DNA of 64,000 nt from Caldimonas mangrovi. Lineage in GTDB: Bacteria; Pseudomonadota; Gammaproteobacteria; Burkholderiales; Burkholderiaceae_C. The notes beneath the pieces were generated by a model. It searched no databases, was not told the origin of the DNA, and worked only from the letters and a program-made list of their open reading frames with translations. Below, in pieces: positions 16,887 through 24,485 of the stretch; position 1 is the stretch's first letter, and every line of letters begins with the position of its first letter. A program made the position numbers and the translations under genes. The stretch lies in the NCBI RefSeq assembly GCF_023721835.1, contig NZ_JAMKFE010000003.1, positions 372,001 through 436,000 on the forward strand, read 5' to 3'.

Positions 16887-18104
16887 CTATCGCTTGCCGA
16901 ACATCATCTGGCGTGCGAGCAGGGACTTGGCCGGCCCGAGCCGTTGCAGCGCTGCCAACCCCAGGCCGCGTGCCGTGCCGAACCCCGGCAACTGCCACGT
17001 GAAGCTGCGAGCGAGGAAGTCGGTCGCAGCGATCGTTCCCCAGCGGTCCGGCGCGCGGCGCAGCTCGAGGTTGCGCAATGCGGCGTCGATGCCCGCTTCG
17101 CGCCCCAGCAGTCTCACCAGCTCGAAGGCGTCGCGCAGGCCGAGATTCAGGCCCTGGCCGGCGACCGGGTGCAGGGTCTGCGCGGCGTTGCCGATGCGCA
17201 CGGTGCGTCCCTGCACCAGCGTGCGCTCGGCATTGAGACCGAGCGCGAACTGCTTCAGCGGCGTGATGCCGGTGATGCGGCCGACGCGAGGGTGGAACAC
17301 GTGGTTCAGTACCGCGACACGCTGGCTGTCGTCCAACTCTCGCACCGGGTCGTCGTCGCGGGGAACACACCACACCAGTGCAGCGCGGGGACCACCAGCG
17401 CCTGCGGGCAGCGGCAGCAGCGCCGCCGGCCCATGGGCCGTGAAGCGCTCGAAGGCCATGCCGGGCGGCGGGCCGTCGACGTTCACCTGCCCGACCCAGG
17501 CGGTCTGGCGATAGTCGTGCGTCAGCGACTTGCGCGCCTGGTCGGCGAACACGCCGCCTTCCGCCACCACCACGAGGTCGAAGCGTTCGGCGATGCCGGC
17601 ATCGACCTCGACGCCGCCGTCGACGGCCTTCAGGTCGGCGACCTTGACACCGAAGCGTGTCGTCAGCCGGGCGGGCTGCAGGGCTGACGCGTCCAGCCAG
17701 GCCTGCTGCATCGGTGCCACCAGACTGCCATAGGTCAAAACGGCGCCCAGCATCGGCACGCCCTCGCGAGCGGCTTCGATCGTCACTTCCGGTTCGCCCC
17801 AGCGCGCCAGCAGCGGCGCCGGTTGCTGCTGCGAGACGTGCACGGCGAGGATAGGCTGGGCGTCGGCGGCCGGCCAGCAGCCGAGCCGCCGAAGTAGCTG
17901 CACACTGCCAAGCGACAGCGCCAGCGTGCGGGGGTCGCGGCCGATGTCGACCTCATGCGTACGCGCGTCGAAGAGAGTGATGCAAGCCTCGGGCAGTTCG
18001 CGGCTGGCAATCAGAGCGAGCGCCAGGCCGGCGGGGCCGGCGCCGACGACGGCGATGCGCGGCCCGTTGACGGCTGAAGAGGGAGGCAGGTCAAGTGTGG
18101 CCAT
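16887..18104 (-). CDS. FAD-dependent UbiH/UbiF/COQ6-type hydroxylase
   Basis: A 405-aa aromatic-ring monooxygenase of the ubiquinone-biosynthesis family. The N-terminal dinucleotide motif VVGAGPAGLALALIA is near residues 20-34, GRDPRTLALS follows, and the second FAD motif appears as IGNAAQTLHPVAGQGLNLGLRD, where most relatives have GDAAH. These match UbiH/UbiF/VisC proteins, which hydroxylate the benzoquinone ring. Which ring carbon is modified cannot be told. The start is ATG 18104, and an in-frame ATG at 18116 would add four residues. It is divergent from the PEP-CTERM gene and convergent with the sensor kinase gene. Confidence 0.85.
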   Translation of the reverse strand: MATLDLPPSSAVNGPRIAVVGAGPAGLALALIASRELPEACITLFDARTHEVDIGRDPRTLALSLGSVQLLRRLGCWPAADAQPILAVHVSQQQPAPLLARWGEPEVTIEAAREGVPMLGAVLTYGSLVAPMQQAWLDASALQPARLTTRFGVKVADLKAVDGGVEVDAGIAERFDLVVVAEGGVFADQARKSLTHDYRQTAWVGQVNVDGPPPGMAFERFTAHGPAALLPLPAGAGGPRAALVWCVPRDDDPVRELDDSQRVAVLNHVFHPRVGRITGITPLKQFALGLNAERTLVQGRTVRIGNAAQTLHPVAGQGLNLGLRDAFELVRLLGREAGIDAALRNLELRRAPDRWGTIAATDFLARSFTWQLPGFGTARGLGLAALQRLGPAKSLLARQMMFGKR

Positions 18105-18177
18105 GCCTGTGAGCATAGCGCCGCCGTACTTGCAGGCCGAGCGCTCGCAGATCGCACGGGGCCGCTGGAGGGGGGAT

Positions 18178-18202
18178 GCGCCCCCCTTAACCCGGGGGGC
18201 GC
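18178..18202. repeat. perfect 9-bp inverted repeat upstream of the PEP-CTERM gene
   Basis: GCGCCCCCC and GGGGGGCGC flank a 7-nt spacer (TTAACCC), 74 bp before the PEP-CTERM start and 74 bp before the ubi-type start on the other strand. No T-run follows on either strand. It could be a regulatory dyad, an RNA hairpin or a degenerate copy of a C/G-rich intergenic repeat like that at 62869-62942. Confidence 0.5.
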
Positions 18203-18275
18203 TACGAAAGGGGAAGGCATTTACTATCCGTTGCACATTCACCGCCCTCGTTCGTTCCTCAAAGGGAGAGGCTTC

Positions 18276-18776
18276 ATGAAGTTCAAATCGATCGTTGCGT
18301 CCACCGTGGTCGCGTTTGCGGGCGTCGGTCTCGCGCCTGCGGCGCATGCCGACGACCTCGGCCTGATTGGCTCGGCCTGGACCTGGTTCGGCAACTCGTT
18401 CGGCCGCACCCTGGCGAGCTTTACCGACTACTACACCTTCGAGGTAGATGGGACGTCGGGAGTCGTGGGCGGCACGCTCGAGCTCGATTTGGGCAAGCTC
18501 TACAACGTCAACGTGGCCTCGGTCAGCCTGAGCGGTGAAAGCCTGTCCGGCGATCTGGTCGACTTCGACCCGTCCAACGGCTTCACTTTCAGCAATCTGC
18601 TGGCCGGGTCCTACACCATGACCGTGAGCGGGAGCGCGCCCGGCGCCTTCGGCGGCTCCTATGTGGGTGCACTGCACGCCATCGCTTCGCCCGCACCCGA
18701 GCCAGAGGTCTACGCCATGGCCGCACTCGGCCTGCTCGGTGTCGGCTTCGCCGCCCGGCGTCGCAAGTCGCGCTGA
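18276..18776 (+). CDS. FxDxF-type PEP-CTERM sorting-domain protein
   Basis: A 166-aa exported protein. It has a signal peptide (ending near ...APAAHADD), a beta-rich body starting with SFTDYYTFEVDG (the FxDxxxF motif of one PEP-CTERM subfamily) and a C-terminal sorting tail: PAPEPEVYAM, a hydrophobic helix and the basic end AARRRKSR. PEP-CTERM tails are recognised by exosortases, and an exosortase gene (xrtB) lies about 1 kb downstream. The ATG at 18276 follows a purine-rich site (AAAGGGAGAGG), and an in-frame start at 18231 adds 15 residues that spoil the signal peptide. Its role outside the cell is unknown. Confidence 0.88.
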   Translation: MKFKSIVASTVVAFAGVGLAPAAHADDLGLIGSAWTWFGNSFGRTLASFTDYYTFEVDGTSGVVGGTLELDLGKLYNVNVASVSLSGESLSGDLVDFDPSNGFTFSNLLAGSYTMTVSGSAPGAFGGSYVGALHAIASPAPEPEVYAMAALGLLGVGFAARRRKSR

Positions 18777-18866
18777 TCCTCGGTTTCGCGCCACTTCGTT
18801 CCACGCGGCCGCGACTGGGCACTGCGCTCAGTCCCGGCCGTTCGTCTTTCCACGGATCCGCTGCCC

Positions 18867-19736
18867 ATGCCTGCCATCGCACGCGTCGTTTCCCGCCCGG
18901 TATTGACGGGCCTGATGTTGCTGAGCCTGGCCCTGCTCGCCGCCTGCGGCGGCGGCACCAAGCCCGCTCAGCCGACGCAGGTCGCGGCCAAGGTGAACGA
19001 CGGCGAGATCTCGGTGCACCAGGTGCAACTGGTGCTCAGGCGCAACCCGCGGCTGGTGGCCGAGCACCGCGAAGCGGCCGGGCGCAAGGCGCTGGACAAC
19101 CTCGTCGAGCAGGAACTCGCGGCGCAGGCGGCCCGTGAGGCGGGGCTGGAAACGGCGCCCGACGTGATCCAGTCCATCGAGGCGGCCAAGCGCGAGGCGC
19201 TTGCCCGTGCCTGGCAGGACCGGCTGGCCGAACGGGCCACGGCGGCCAGCACGGACGAGGTCGAGCGCTACTACGACGAGCATCCCGCACTGTTCGCGAA
19301 GCGGCAGATCTACAGCGTGCAGGAGTACGCCGTGCAAGTGGCCGGCGAGCAGCAGGCCGCAGTGGTCGCCGCGATCGATGCGACCCGCAGCCCACAGGAA
19401 CTGCGTGACGTGCTGAACGCACGCGGACTGCGCTTCAACGCCCGCCCGCTGGTGCTGCCGGCAGAAGGCGTGCCGCTGCCGGTGCTCGACAAGTTGGCGG
19501 CAGCGTCGCCCGGCCTGTCGGTGGTCGATGTTCGGCCCGCGGCTCTGCAGATCCTGCATCTGGTCGCAGCGCAACCAGCGCCGCTCGAGCGTGCGCAGGC
19601 ACGCAGCGCGATCGAGGCCTTTCTGCTCAACGAGCGCCGGCGCCAGCAGGTCGAACAGGGCATGACCCGTCTGCGCCAGGCCGCGCGCGTCGAATACGTC
19701 GGCAGCTTTGCGGCTGCCGCGTCTGCGGCGCAGTGA
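18867..19736 (+). CDS. epsD: EpsD family peptidyl-prolyl cis-trans isomerase lipoprotein
   Basis: A 289-aa exported lipoprotein with lipobox LLAAC (Cys near residue 28), followed by SurA-type N-terminal helices (VAAKVNDGEISVHQVQLVLR) and a PpiC-like segment from about residue 145. In exosortase/exopolysaccharide loci this family is called EpsD. It is the first gene of a three-gene coupled unit with xrtB and epsI. Its TGA overlaps the likely GTG start of xrtB. It may help fold exported proteins or the sorting machinery, which is inferred from gene order. No polysaccharide biosynthesis genes are adjacent, unlike classic eps clusters. Confidence 0.84.
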   Translation: MPAIARVVSRPVLTGLMLLSLALLAACGGGTKPAQPTQVAAKVNDGEISVHQVQLVLRRNPRLVAEHREAAGRKALDNLVEQELAAQAAREAGLETAPDVIQSIEAAKREALARAWQDRLAERATAASTDEVERYYDEHPALFAKRQIYSVQEYAVQVAGEQQAAVVAAIDATRSPQELRDVLNARGLRFNARPLVLPAEGVPLPVLDKLAAASPGLSVVDVRPAALQILHLVAAQPAPLERAQARSAIEAFLLNERRRQQVEQGMTRLRQAARVEYVGSFAAAASAAQ

Positions 19737-20656
19737 GGCCGGGGCGAGAGCCCGAAATGCAACCGGCTGCCGACTCCACCCTCGAACACCGTGCGGCCTT
19801 GCGGCCGTCTCGGCTGGCGGGCGGCATGGACGCGCCCTCGCTGTGGCTCGTCGTCGCCGGGCTGGGCGCGCTGTTCGGGCCCACGTACTGGGACCTGGCC
19901 TACGGCCGCTATGCCGGCTACAGCCAGGGCTACGAATTCCTCGCGCTGATCGTCAGCGGCTGGCTGCTGTTTCGCCGCCGTGAAGATGTCGCCGCGTTGC
20001 CCACCGTCGGCTCGCGCGGCGCGGCGGTGGCCCTCGGCATCGCGCTCGTGGTCTACGCATTTGCTCGCAGCCAGCAACTGCTGCGCATCGAAATGGCGGC
20101 GCTCGTGTTCGCGTTCGCGAGCCTGCTCGTGTGCGTCAAGGGCTGGGCGGCGCTGCGCCGGCTGTGGTTTCCGGTGTTCTTCCTGCTGTTCACGATCCCG
20201 CTGCCGTACTCGCTGGTGCTGCAGCTGACCGGCCCGATGAAAACGGCCGTTTCGGTGATCGCGACCTGGCTGTTGCAGGCGGCCGGTTACCCGGTGGGTC
20301 GCTCGGGCGTGGTCATCACCGCCGGGCAATACCAGTTGCTGGTGGCGGAAGCCTGCGCCGGCCTGCAGACGATGTTCACGCTCGAAGCGATGGGCTTGCT
20401 CTACGCGAACCTGATGGGCTACGGCGCCTGGCTGCGCAACGTGCTGTTGAGCGTTGCGGTGGTGCCGATGGCCTTTTTCGCGAATGTCGTGCGGGTGCTG
20501 CTGATCGTGCTGATCACCTACCACTTCGGCGACGAGGCCGGGCAGGGCTTCATCCACGGCTTCGCCGGGCTGGCGCTGTTCGCGGCGGCGCTGGCGGCGA
20601 TCGTCGGCGTCGACGCGTTGTTCGGCCGCGTGTTGCCGGATCGGCAGGTGCGATGA
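19733..20656 (+). CDS. xrtB: exosortase B (XrtB)
   Basis: A 307-aa polytopic membrane protein with about eight hydrophobic helices. The exosortase catalytic residues are all visible: cysteine in VAEACAGLQTMF (Cys208 from the GTG start), arginine in FFANVVRVLLIV (Arg254) and histidine in GFIHGFAGL (His275). Exosortases cut PEP-CTERM tails in the inner membrane and pass the protein outward. The short GTG start overlaps the epsD stop (GTGA), and an ATG at 19757 is an alternative. The epsI gene overlaps its end (ATGA). The XrtB assignment, rather than XrtA, rests on the epsD/epsI neighbourhood and should be tested. Confidence 0.87.
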   Translation: MRPGREPEMQPAADSTLEHRAALRPSRLAGGMDAPSLWLVVAGLGALFGPTYWDLAYGRYAGYSQGYEFLALIVSGWLLFRRREDVAALPTVGSRGAAVALGIALVVYAFARSQQLLRIEMAALVFAFASLLVCVKGWAALRRLWFPVFFLLFTIPLPYSLVLQLTGPMKTAVSVIATWLLQAAGYPVGRSGVVITAGQYQLLVAEACAGLQTMFTLEAMGLLYANLMGYGAWLRNVLLSVAVVPMAFFANVVRVLLIVLITYHFGDEAGQGFIHGFAGLALFAAALAAIVGVDALFGRVLPDRQVR

Positions 20657-21345
20657 GCCGGTCGCGCCGCCTGGCCCTGGGACTGGCCGCCGCCATGGCA
20701 GGCGCAGCGCTGCTGGCGGCAGTTGCACGGCCCACCGCGCGCATCGACGAGGCCCGCGCGTCGCAGCGGCTCGAAGACCTGTTTCCGCGCACCGTCGGCG
20801 CGTGGCGTGTCGACGAGCTTCATCGTGCGCTGGTGCGACCGGCCGAAGGCGGCGACAAGGCGTACGGCGTGTACGACCAGGTGCTCGAGCGAACGTATGT
20901 CGACCCCGCAGGACAGCGTGTGATGCTGTCGGCTGCCTATGGGGGAGAACAGTCGGTCGGCCTCGAGATACACCGGCCCGACGCCTGCTATCCGTCCAAT
21001 GGATTTCATATCGACGGCCGGCACGTCGTCGAGCTGGCGGTGGCCGGTCAGGTCATTCCGGTCACCCGGTTGCACGCGCACAAGGTCGGTCGCTCGGAAC
21101 CTCTGACCTATTGGGTCGTGCTCGGCGACGCCGTCGTGGCCGACGGCTGGGAGTTCAGGCTGCGGCAGCTGCAAACCGGTCTGCGAGGCCGTTTGCTCGA
21201 CGGCATGCTGGTGCGGCTGTCGTCGATCGACACCGATGTCGAGCGTGCGTACGAATTGCAGGCACGCTTTGCCGCGGAACTGGCTGCCGCATTGCCGGCA
21301 CCCGCGCGGCAGCGTGTCGTCGGCGACGCCTCGCCGCAGCGTTGA
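20653..21345 (+). CDS. epsI: EpsI family exosortase-associated protein
   Basis: A 230-aa protein with one N-terminal membrane helix or uncleaved signal (residues about 6-24), then a periplasmic domain. The motif RPDACYPSNGFHI near residue 115 holds the conserved Cys-Tyr-Pro of EpsI proteins, often fused to exosortases in other bacteria. Its exact task in protein sorting is not known. It starts with an ATG overlapping the xrtB TGA and ends the coupled epsD-xrtB-epsI unit. No terminator is apparent before the convergent GGDEF gene. Confidence 0.85.
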   Translation: MSRSRRLALGLAAAMAGAALLAAVARPTARIDEARASQRLEDLFPRTVGAWRVDELHRALVRPAEGGDKAYGVYDQVLERTYVDPAGQRVMLSAAYGGEQSVGLEIHRPDACYPSNGFHIDGRHVVELAVAGQVIPVTRLHAHKVGRSEPLTYWVVLGDAVVADGWEFRLRQLQTGLRGRLLDGMLVRLSSIDTDVERAYELQARFAAELAAALPAPARQRVVGDASPQR

Positions 21346-21433
21346 ATCCCGTCAACACGAGGCTTCGGCCCTGTTCAGCGCCCGGAACGTCAGCGGCGCG
21401 GCCGCCTTGATTCAAGGTCTGCGGTGAGGTCTG

Positions 21434-22894
21434 TCAGCGCCTTTTGCGGCGGTCCTGCCCGGTGGAAAGGTAGTAGGCGCGCTTGGCCTCGTACATGCGT
21501 GCGTCGGCCAGCGCCACGGCACTTTCGAGCCGGTCGCCGCTTTCGCAGGTGGCCGTCCCGATCGAGAAGCTGAGTGGGGCGCCGGGGTAGAACTGGTTGT
21601 TCAACTCGACCAGCTTGAGCACGTTGTCGATCGCGTGCTGCGCGGCGCGCTCGTCGGTGCCGGGCAGCAGCATCGCGAACTCGTCGCCGCCGATGCGCGC
21701 CGCGCAGACGGGGCGGTCGGCCGCCTTTGCCAGGACCTCGCCGGCCCGGCGCAACAACGCGTCCCCGGCGCCATGACCGAGCTGGTCGTTGACGGGCTTC
21801 AGGCCGTTGAGGTCGAGGATGACCACCGTGACCGGGAAGGGCCCCTTGCGTTCCAGCCGGTTCAGCTCGTCGCTGTAGTAAGAGCGGTTGCGCAGCTTGG
21901 TCAGCACGTCGTGCTTGCCGAGGAACTCGAGATAGGCCTCGGCCTTCTTGCGTGCGGTGATGTCGGTCAGCGACACCAGCGCCAGCTCCCAGGTGGCCTC
22001 ATGGCCCGGCAGCACCGAGAACTGCATGTACACGTTGACCGTCTCGCCGGCCAGCGTGTAGTTGACCGTCTCGCGCTGCTGGAACAGTTTGCCGTTCCAC
22101 AGGTCGATCAGCTGTTCGGCGAAGTGTGCCTGCATGTCGTCCCGGAAGACCTCGTCGAGCCGCTTCAGGAGCGTCGGCTTGTCGGCGACAGCGAACATCG
22201 AGAGCGTCTGCTGGTTGACGTCGACGACACGGATCTCCTGCATGCAGCGCGTGACGAACTCGGGATGCACGTCGATGAAGGTGCGGAAGTCGGTGATGCC
22301 CTGGCGGCGCACGTCGTCCAGCAGGTGTTTCACGCTGCTGAAGTCCTCGACCCACAAGGACACCGGCGAATGCTCGAACAGCCCCCGCGCGTACTGTTCG
22401 CTGTGCAGCAACTCGCGCTGCGCCTGCATGCGGCTGGTGATGTCCTCGATCGACAGCAGCACGCGGTCCCAGGTGTGTTCGTGCCCGGGCAGCAGGGTCG
22501 CATTGAGCAGGATGTCGAGCCGCTGGCCCGACAGCGTGTAGTTGACCGTCTGGCTGCGAAAGCGCGTGGCGCCGTCCCATAGCGCTGCGAGCTCCTCGAC
22601 GTGCTGCTCGAACATGTCGTCACGGAACACGCTGTCGAGCTGCGACACCAGGTGATCGACGTCGTCGGCGCCGAACAGCTCGAGCGTGCGGCGGTTGACC
22701 TTCAGCACGCGCAGGCAGCGCGAACATTCGGCGACCTTGTCGCGGTGGGTGTACAGATGCTCGCGCAGGTCGGTCACGCCGTCGGCGCGCCAGCGCTCGA
22801 ACAGTCGCTTCAGCTCGCTGTAGTCCTCGAGCCACAGCGAAACGGGCGCCAGCTCGAACATGTCGGCGAATTCGCCGCCGGCCATTGCAGTCAT
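21434..22894 (-). CDS. PAS-PAS-GGDEF diguanylate cyclase
   Basis: A 486-aa cytosolic signalling protein without membrane helices. Two PAS-type modules in tandem share the pattern (S/A)PVSLW(L/V)ED and end in SIEDIT and SLTDIT; they span about residues 10-150 and 170-305. The GGDEF domain follows, with an intact active site (RIGGDEFAMLL), so it probably makes cyclic di-GMP. I see no RxxD inhibitory site five residues before GGDEF. Start: the ATG at 22894 has GGAGG 6 nt upstream, and the in-frame GTG codons at 22897 and 22900 are less likely. The ligand of the PAS modules is unknown. Confidence 0.9.
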   Translation of the reverse strand: MTAMAGGEFADMFELAPVSLWLEDYSELKRLFERWRADGVTDLREHLYTHRDKVAECSRCLRVLKVNRRTLELFGADDVDHLVSQLDSVFRDDMFEQHVEELAALWDGATRFRSQTVNYTLSGQRLDILLNATLLPGHEHTWDRVLLSIEDITSRMQAQRELLHSEQYARGLFEHSPVSLWVEDFSSVKHLLDDVRRQGITDFRTFIDVHPEFVTRCMQEIRVVDVNQQTLSMFAVADKPTLLKRLDEVFRDDMQAHFAEQLIDLWNGKLFQQRETVNYTLAGETVNVYMQFSVLPGHEATWELALVSLTDITARKKAEAYLEFLGKHDVLTKLRNRSYYSDELNRLERKGPFPVTVVILDLNGLKPVNDQLGHGAGDALLRRAGEVLAKAADRPVCAARIGGDEFAMLLPGTDERAAQHAIDNVLKLVELNNQFYPGAPLSFSIGTATCESGDRLESAVALADARMYEAKRAYYLSTGQDRRKRR

Positions 22895-22910
22895 CACCAC
22901 CCTCCCTGCG

Positions 22911-24302
22911 TCAGGCCGCGCGCATCAGCGCCTCGATCTCGTCGGCATGCACCGGCACGCCCCGTGTGATCAGCTCGCAGCCCCCGGGCGTCACGACCGC
23001 GTCGTCCTCGATGCGGATGCCGATGTGCCAGTAGCGTTCCGGCACGTCCTCGGCCGGGCGCACATACAGGCCGGGCTCGAGCGTCACGACCATGCCCGGC
23101 TGCAGCACGCGCGACGGTTTCTTGACGACACGCCCGCCCAGGCCGTCGGGCTGCTCGACGGGCGCTTCGTCTTCCTGCACGTAGCTGCCCACGTCGTGCA
23201 CGTCCATGCCGAGCCAGTGGCCGGTGCCATGCATGTAGAACTGGCGGTAGGCGGCCTGTTCGATCACGTCGTCGACGCTGCCGTGCTTGTCGGCGTCGAG
23301 CAGCCCGGTGTCGAGCATCCCCTGCGACAGCACGCGCACGGCCGCATGGTGGGCATCGCGCTGGCGCGCGCCGGGCCGCGTCGCGGCGACGGCGGCCTGC
23401 TGCGCGGCGAGCACGATGTCGTAGAGCTCGCGCTGCGGCGCGGTGTAGCGGCCGTCGAGCGGGAAGGTGCGCGTGATGTCGCTGGCGTAGCCGTCGAACT
23501 CGCAGCCGGCGTCGATCAGGCACAGCTGGCCGGAGCGCAGCTCGGCGTTGCCGGCGGGGTAGTGCAGGATGCACGCGTTGGCGCCGGCCGCGACGATGCT
23601 CGGATAGGCCGGCGACTGGGCGCCGCGGCGGCGGAATTCATGCAGCAGTTCCGCCTCGAGGTGGTACTCGTACCAGCGGCCGTCGAAGGCACTGCGCAGC
23701 CAGCGCGCGCTCTGCTGCATGGCCCGCACGTGCGCGGCAGCCGAGATGCCCGCCGCATGGCGCATCGTCGCCAGCTCGCCGGCGTCCTTGATCACGCGCA
23801 TCTCGTCGAGCACGTGGCACAGGTCGAGCAGTGCGCGCGGCGGCTCCTGCCCCTGGCGCTCGCGCGAGCGCACGGTGGCGATCCAGTGCTCGATGCGGGT
23901 GTCCAGGCCCTCATGGACCCCGAACGGGAACCACACGGCGCCCTGGTTGGCCAGCAGCTGGGGCATCTGATCGTCCAGCGCTTCGACGGCGAAAGCCTGG
24001 TCGACGCCGAGCACCGCCGGGGCGGCGCCTGGCCCCAGGCGCACGCCGTCCCAGATCTCGCGTTCGGTGTCCTTCGCGCGGCAGAACAGCGTGGTGCGCC
24101 CGTGCTCGTCGATCACCAGCCAGCTTTCGGGCTCGCCGAAGCCGCTCAGGTAATGGAAATGGCTGTCGTACCGGTACGGGTAGTGAGAGTCGCGGTTGCG
24201 CGTGCGTTCGGCCGCGGTGGGCAGCACCGCGATGCCGCCGCCGTGCTGGCGCATCGTGTCGGCCACTCGCTGGCGGCGTGCAATGTAGGTTGTGCGGTCC
24301 AT
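22911..24302 (-). CDS. pepP: Xaa-Pro aminopeptidase (aminopeptidase P)
   Basis: A 463-aa cytosolic metallopeptidase that removes N-terminal residues preceding proline. The N-terminal creatinase-like domain starts at RRQRVADTM. The metal-binding residues of the pita-bread catalytic domain are visible: Asp in IDAGCEFDGYASDITR (two Asp), His in MHGTGHWLGMDVHDVG, Glu in TLEPGLYV and Glu in IGIRIEDDAVV. Length fits PepP. It has an ATG start, with a TAGACT hexamer 27 bp upstream that may be its -10 element. The GGDEF gene follows closely on the same strand and may be co-transcribed. Confidence 0.95.
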   Translation of the reverse strand: MDRTTYIARRQRVADTMRQHGGGIAVLPTAAERTRNRDSHYPYRYDSHFHYLSGFGEPESWLVIDEHGRTTLFCRAKDTEREIWDGVRLGPGAAPAVLGVDQAFAVEALDDQMPQLLANQGAVWFPFGVHEGLDTRIEHWIATVRSRERQGQEPPRALLDLCHVLDEMRVIKDAGELATMRHAAGISAAAHVRAMQQSARWLRSAFDGRWYEYHLEAELLHEFRRRGAQSPAYPSIVAAGANACILHYPAGNAELRSGQLCLIDAGCEFDGYASDITRTFPLDGRYTAPQRELYDIVLAAQQAAVAATRPGARQRDAHHAAVRVLSQGMLDTGLLDADKHGSVDDVIEQAAYRQFYMHGTGHWLGMDVHDVGSYVQEDEAPVEQPDGLGGRVVKKPSRVLQPGMVVTLEPGLYVRPAEDVPERYWHIGIRIEDDAVVTPGGCELITRGVPVHADEIEALMRAA

Positions 24303-24328
24303 GGGATGTGCAGAGCCGATGTAGCGTC

Positions 24329-24334
24329 AGTCTA
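24329..24334 (-). promoter_or_regulatory. possible -10 element (TAGACT) upstream of pepP
   Basis: TAGACT on the minus strand, 26 bp before the pepP ATG. It is one of four such hexamers at gene starts in the window. An AT-rich patch (TTTTTTGCAA) lies upstream, but no clear -35 at standard spacing. Confidence 0.3.
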
Positions 24335-24438
24335 GTGTGCTGCCTTGCAAAAAAGCTGCGCAGCAGACGTCATTTTCTTTGGCGGCTTTTCTCCTGCAGG
24401 CGGCACCCGCTCGGGAAGCGTCTTTTCAGCAAAAGAAA

Positions 24439-24460
24439 AGCGGAGCCCGCAGGCTCCGCT
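24439..24460 (-). terminator. rho-independent terminator of the first DUF2135-like lipoprotein gene
   Basis: On the minus strand a 9-bp perfect stem (AGCGGAGCC/GGCTCCGCT) with a 4-nt loop is followed by TTTCTTTT. It lies 25 bp after the lipoprotein stop at 24486. Confidence 0.85.
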
Positions 24461-24485
24461 TCGTGGGCACGTCGCAGGAGGCGGA

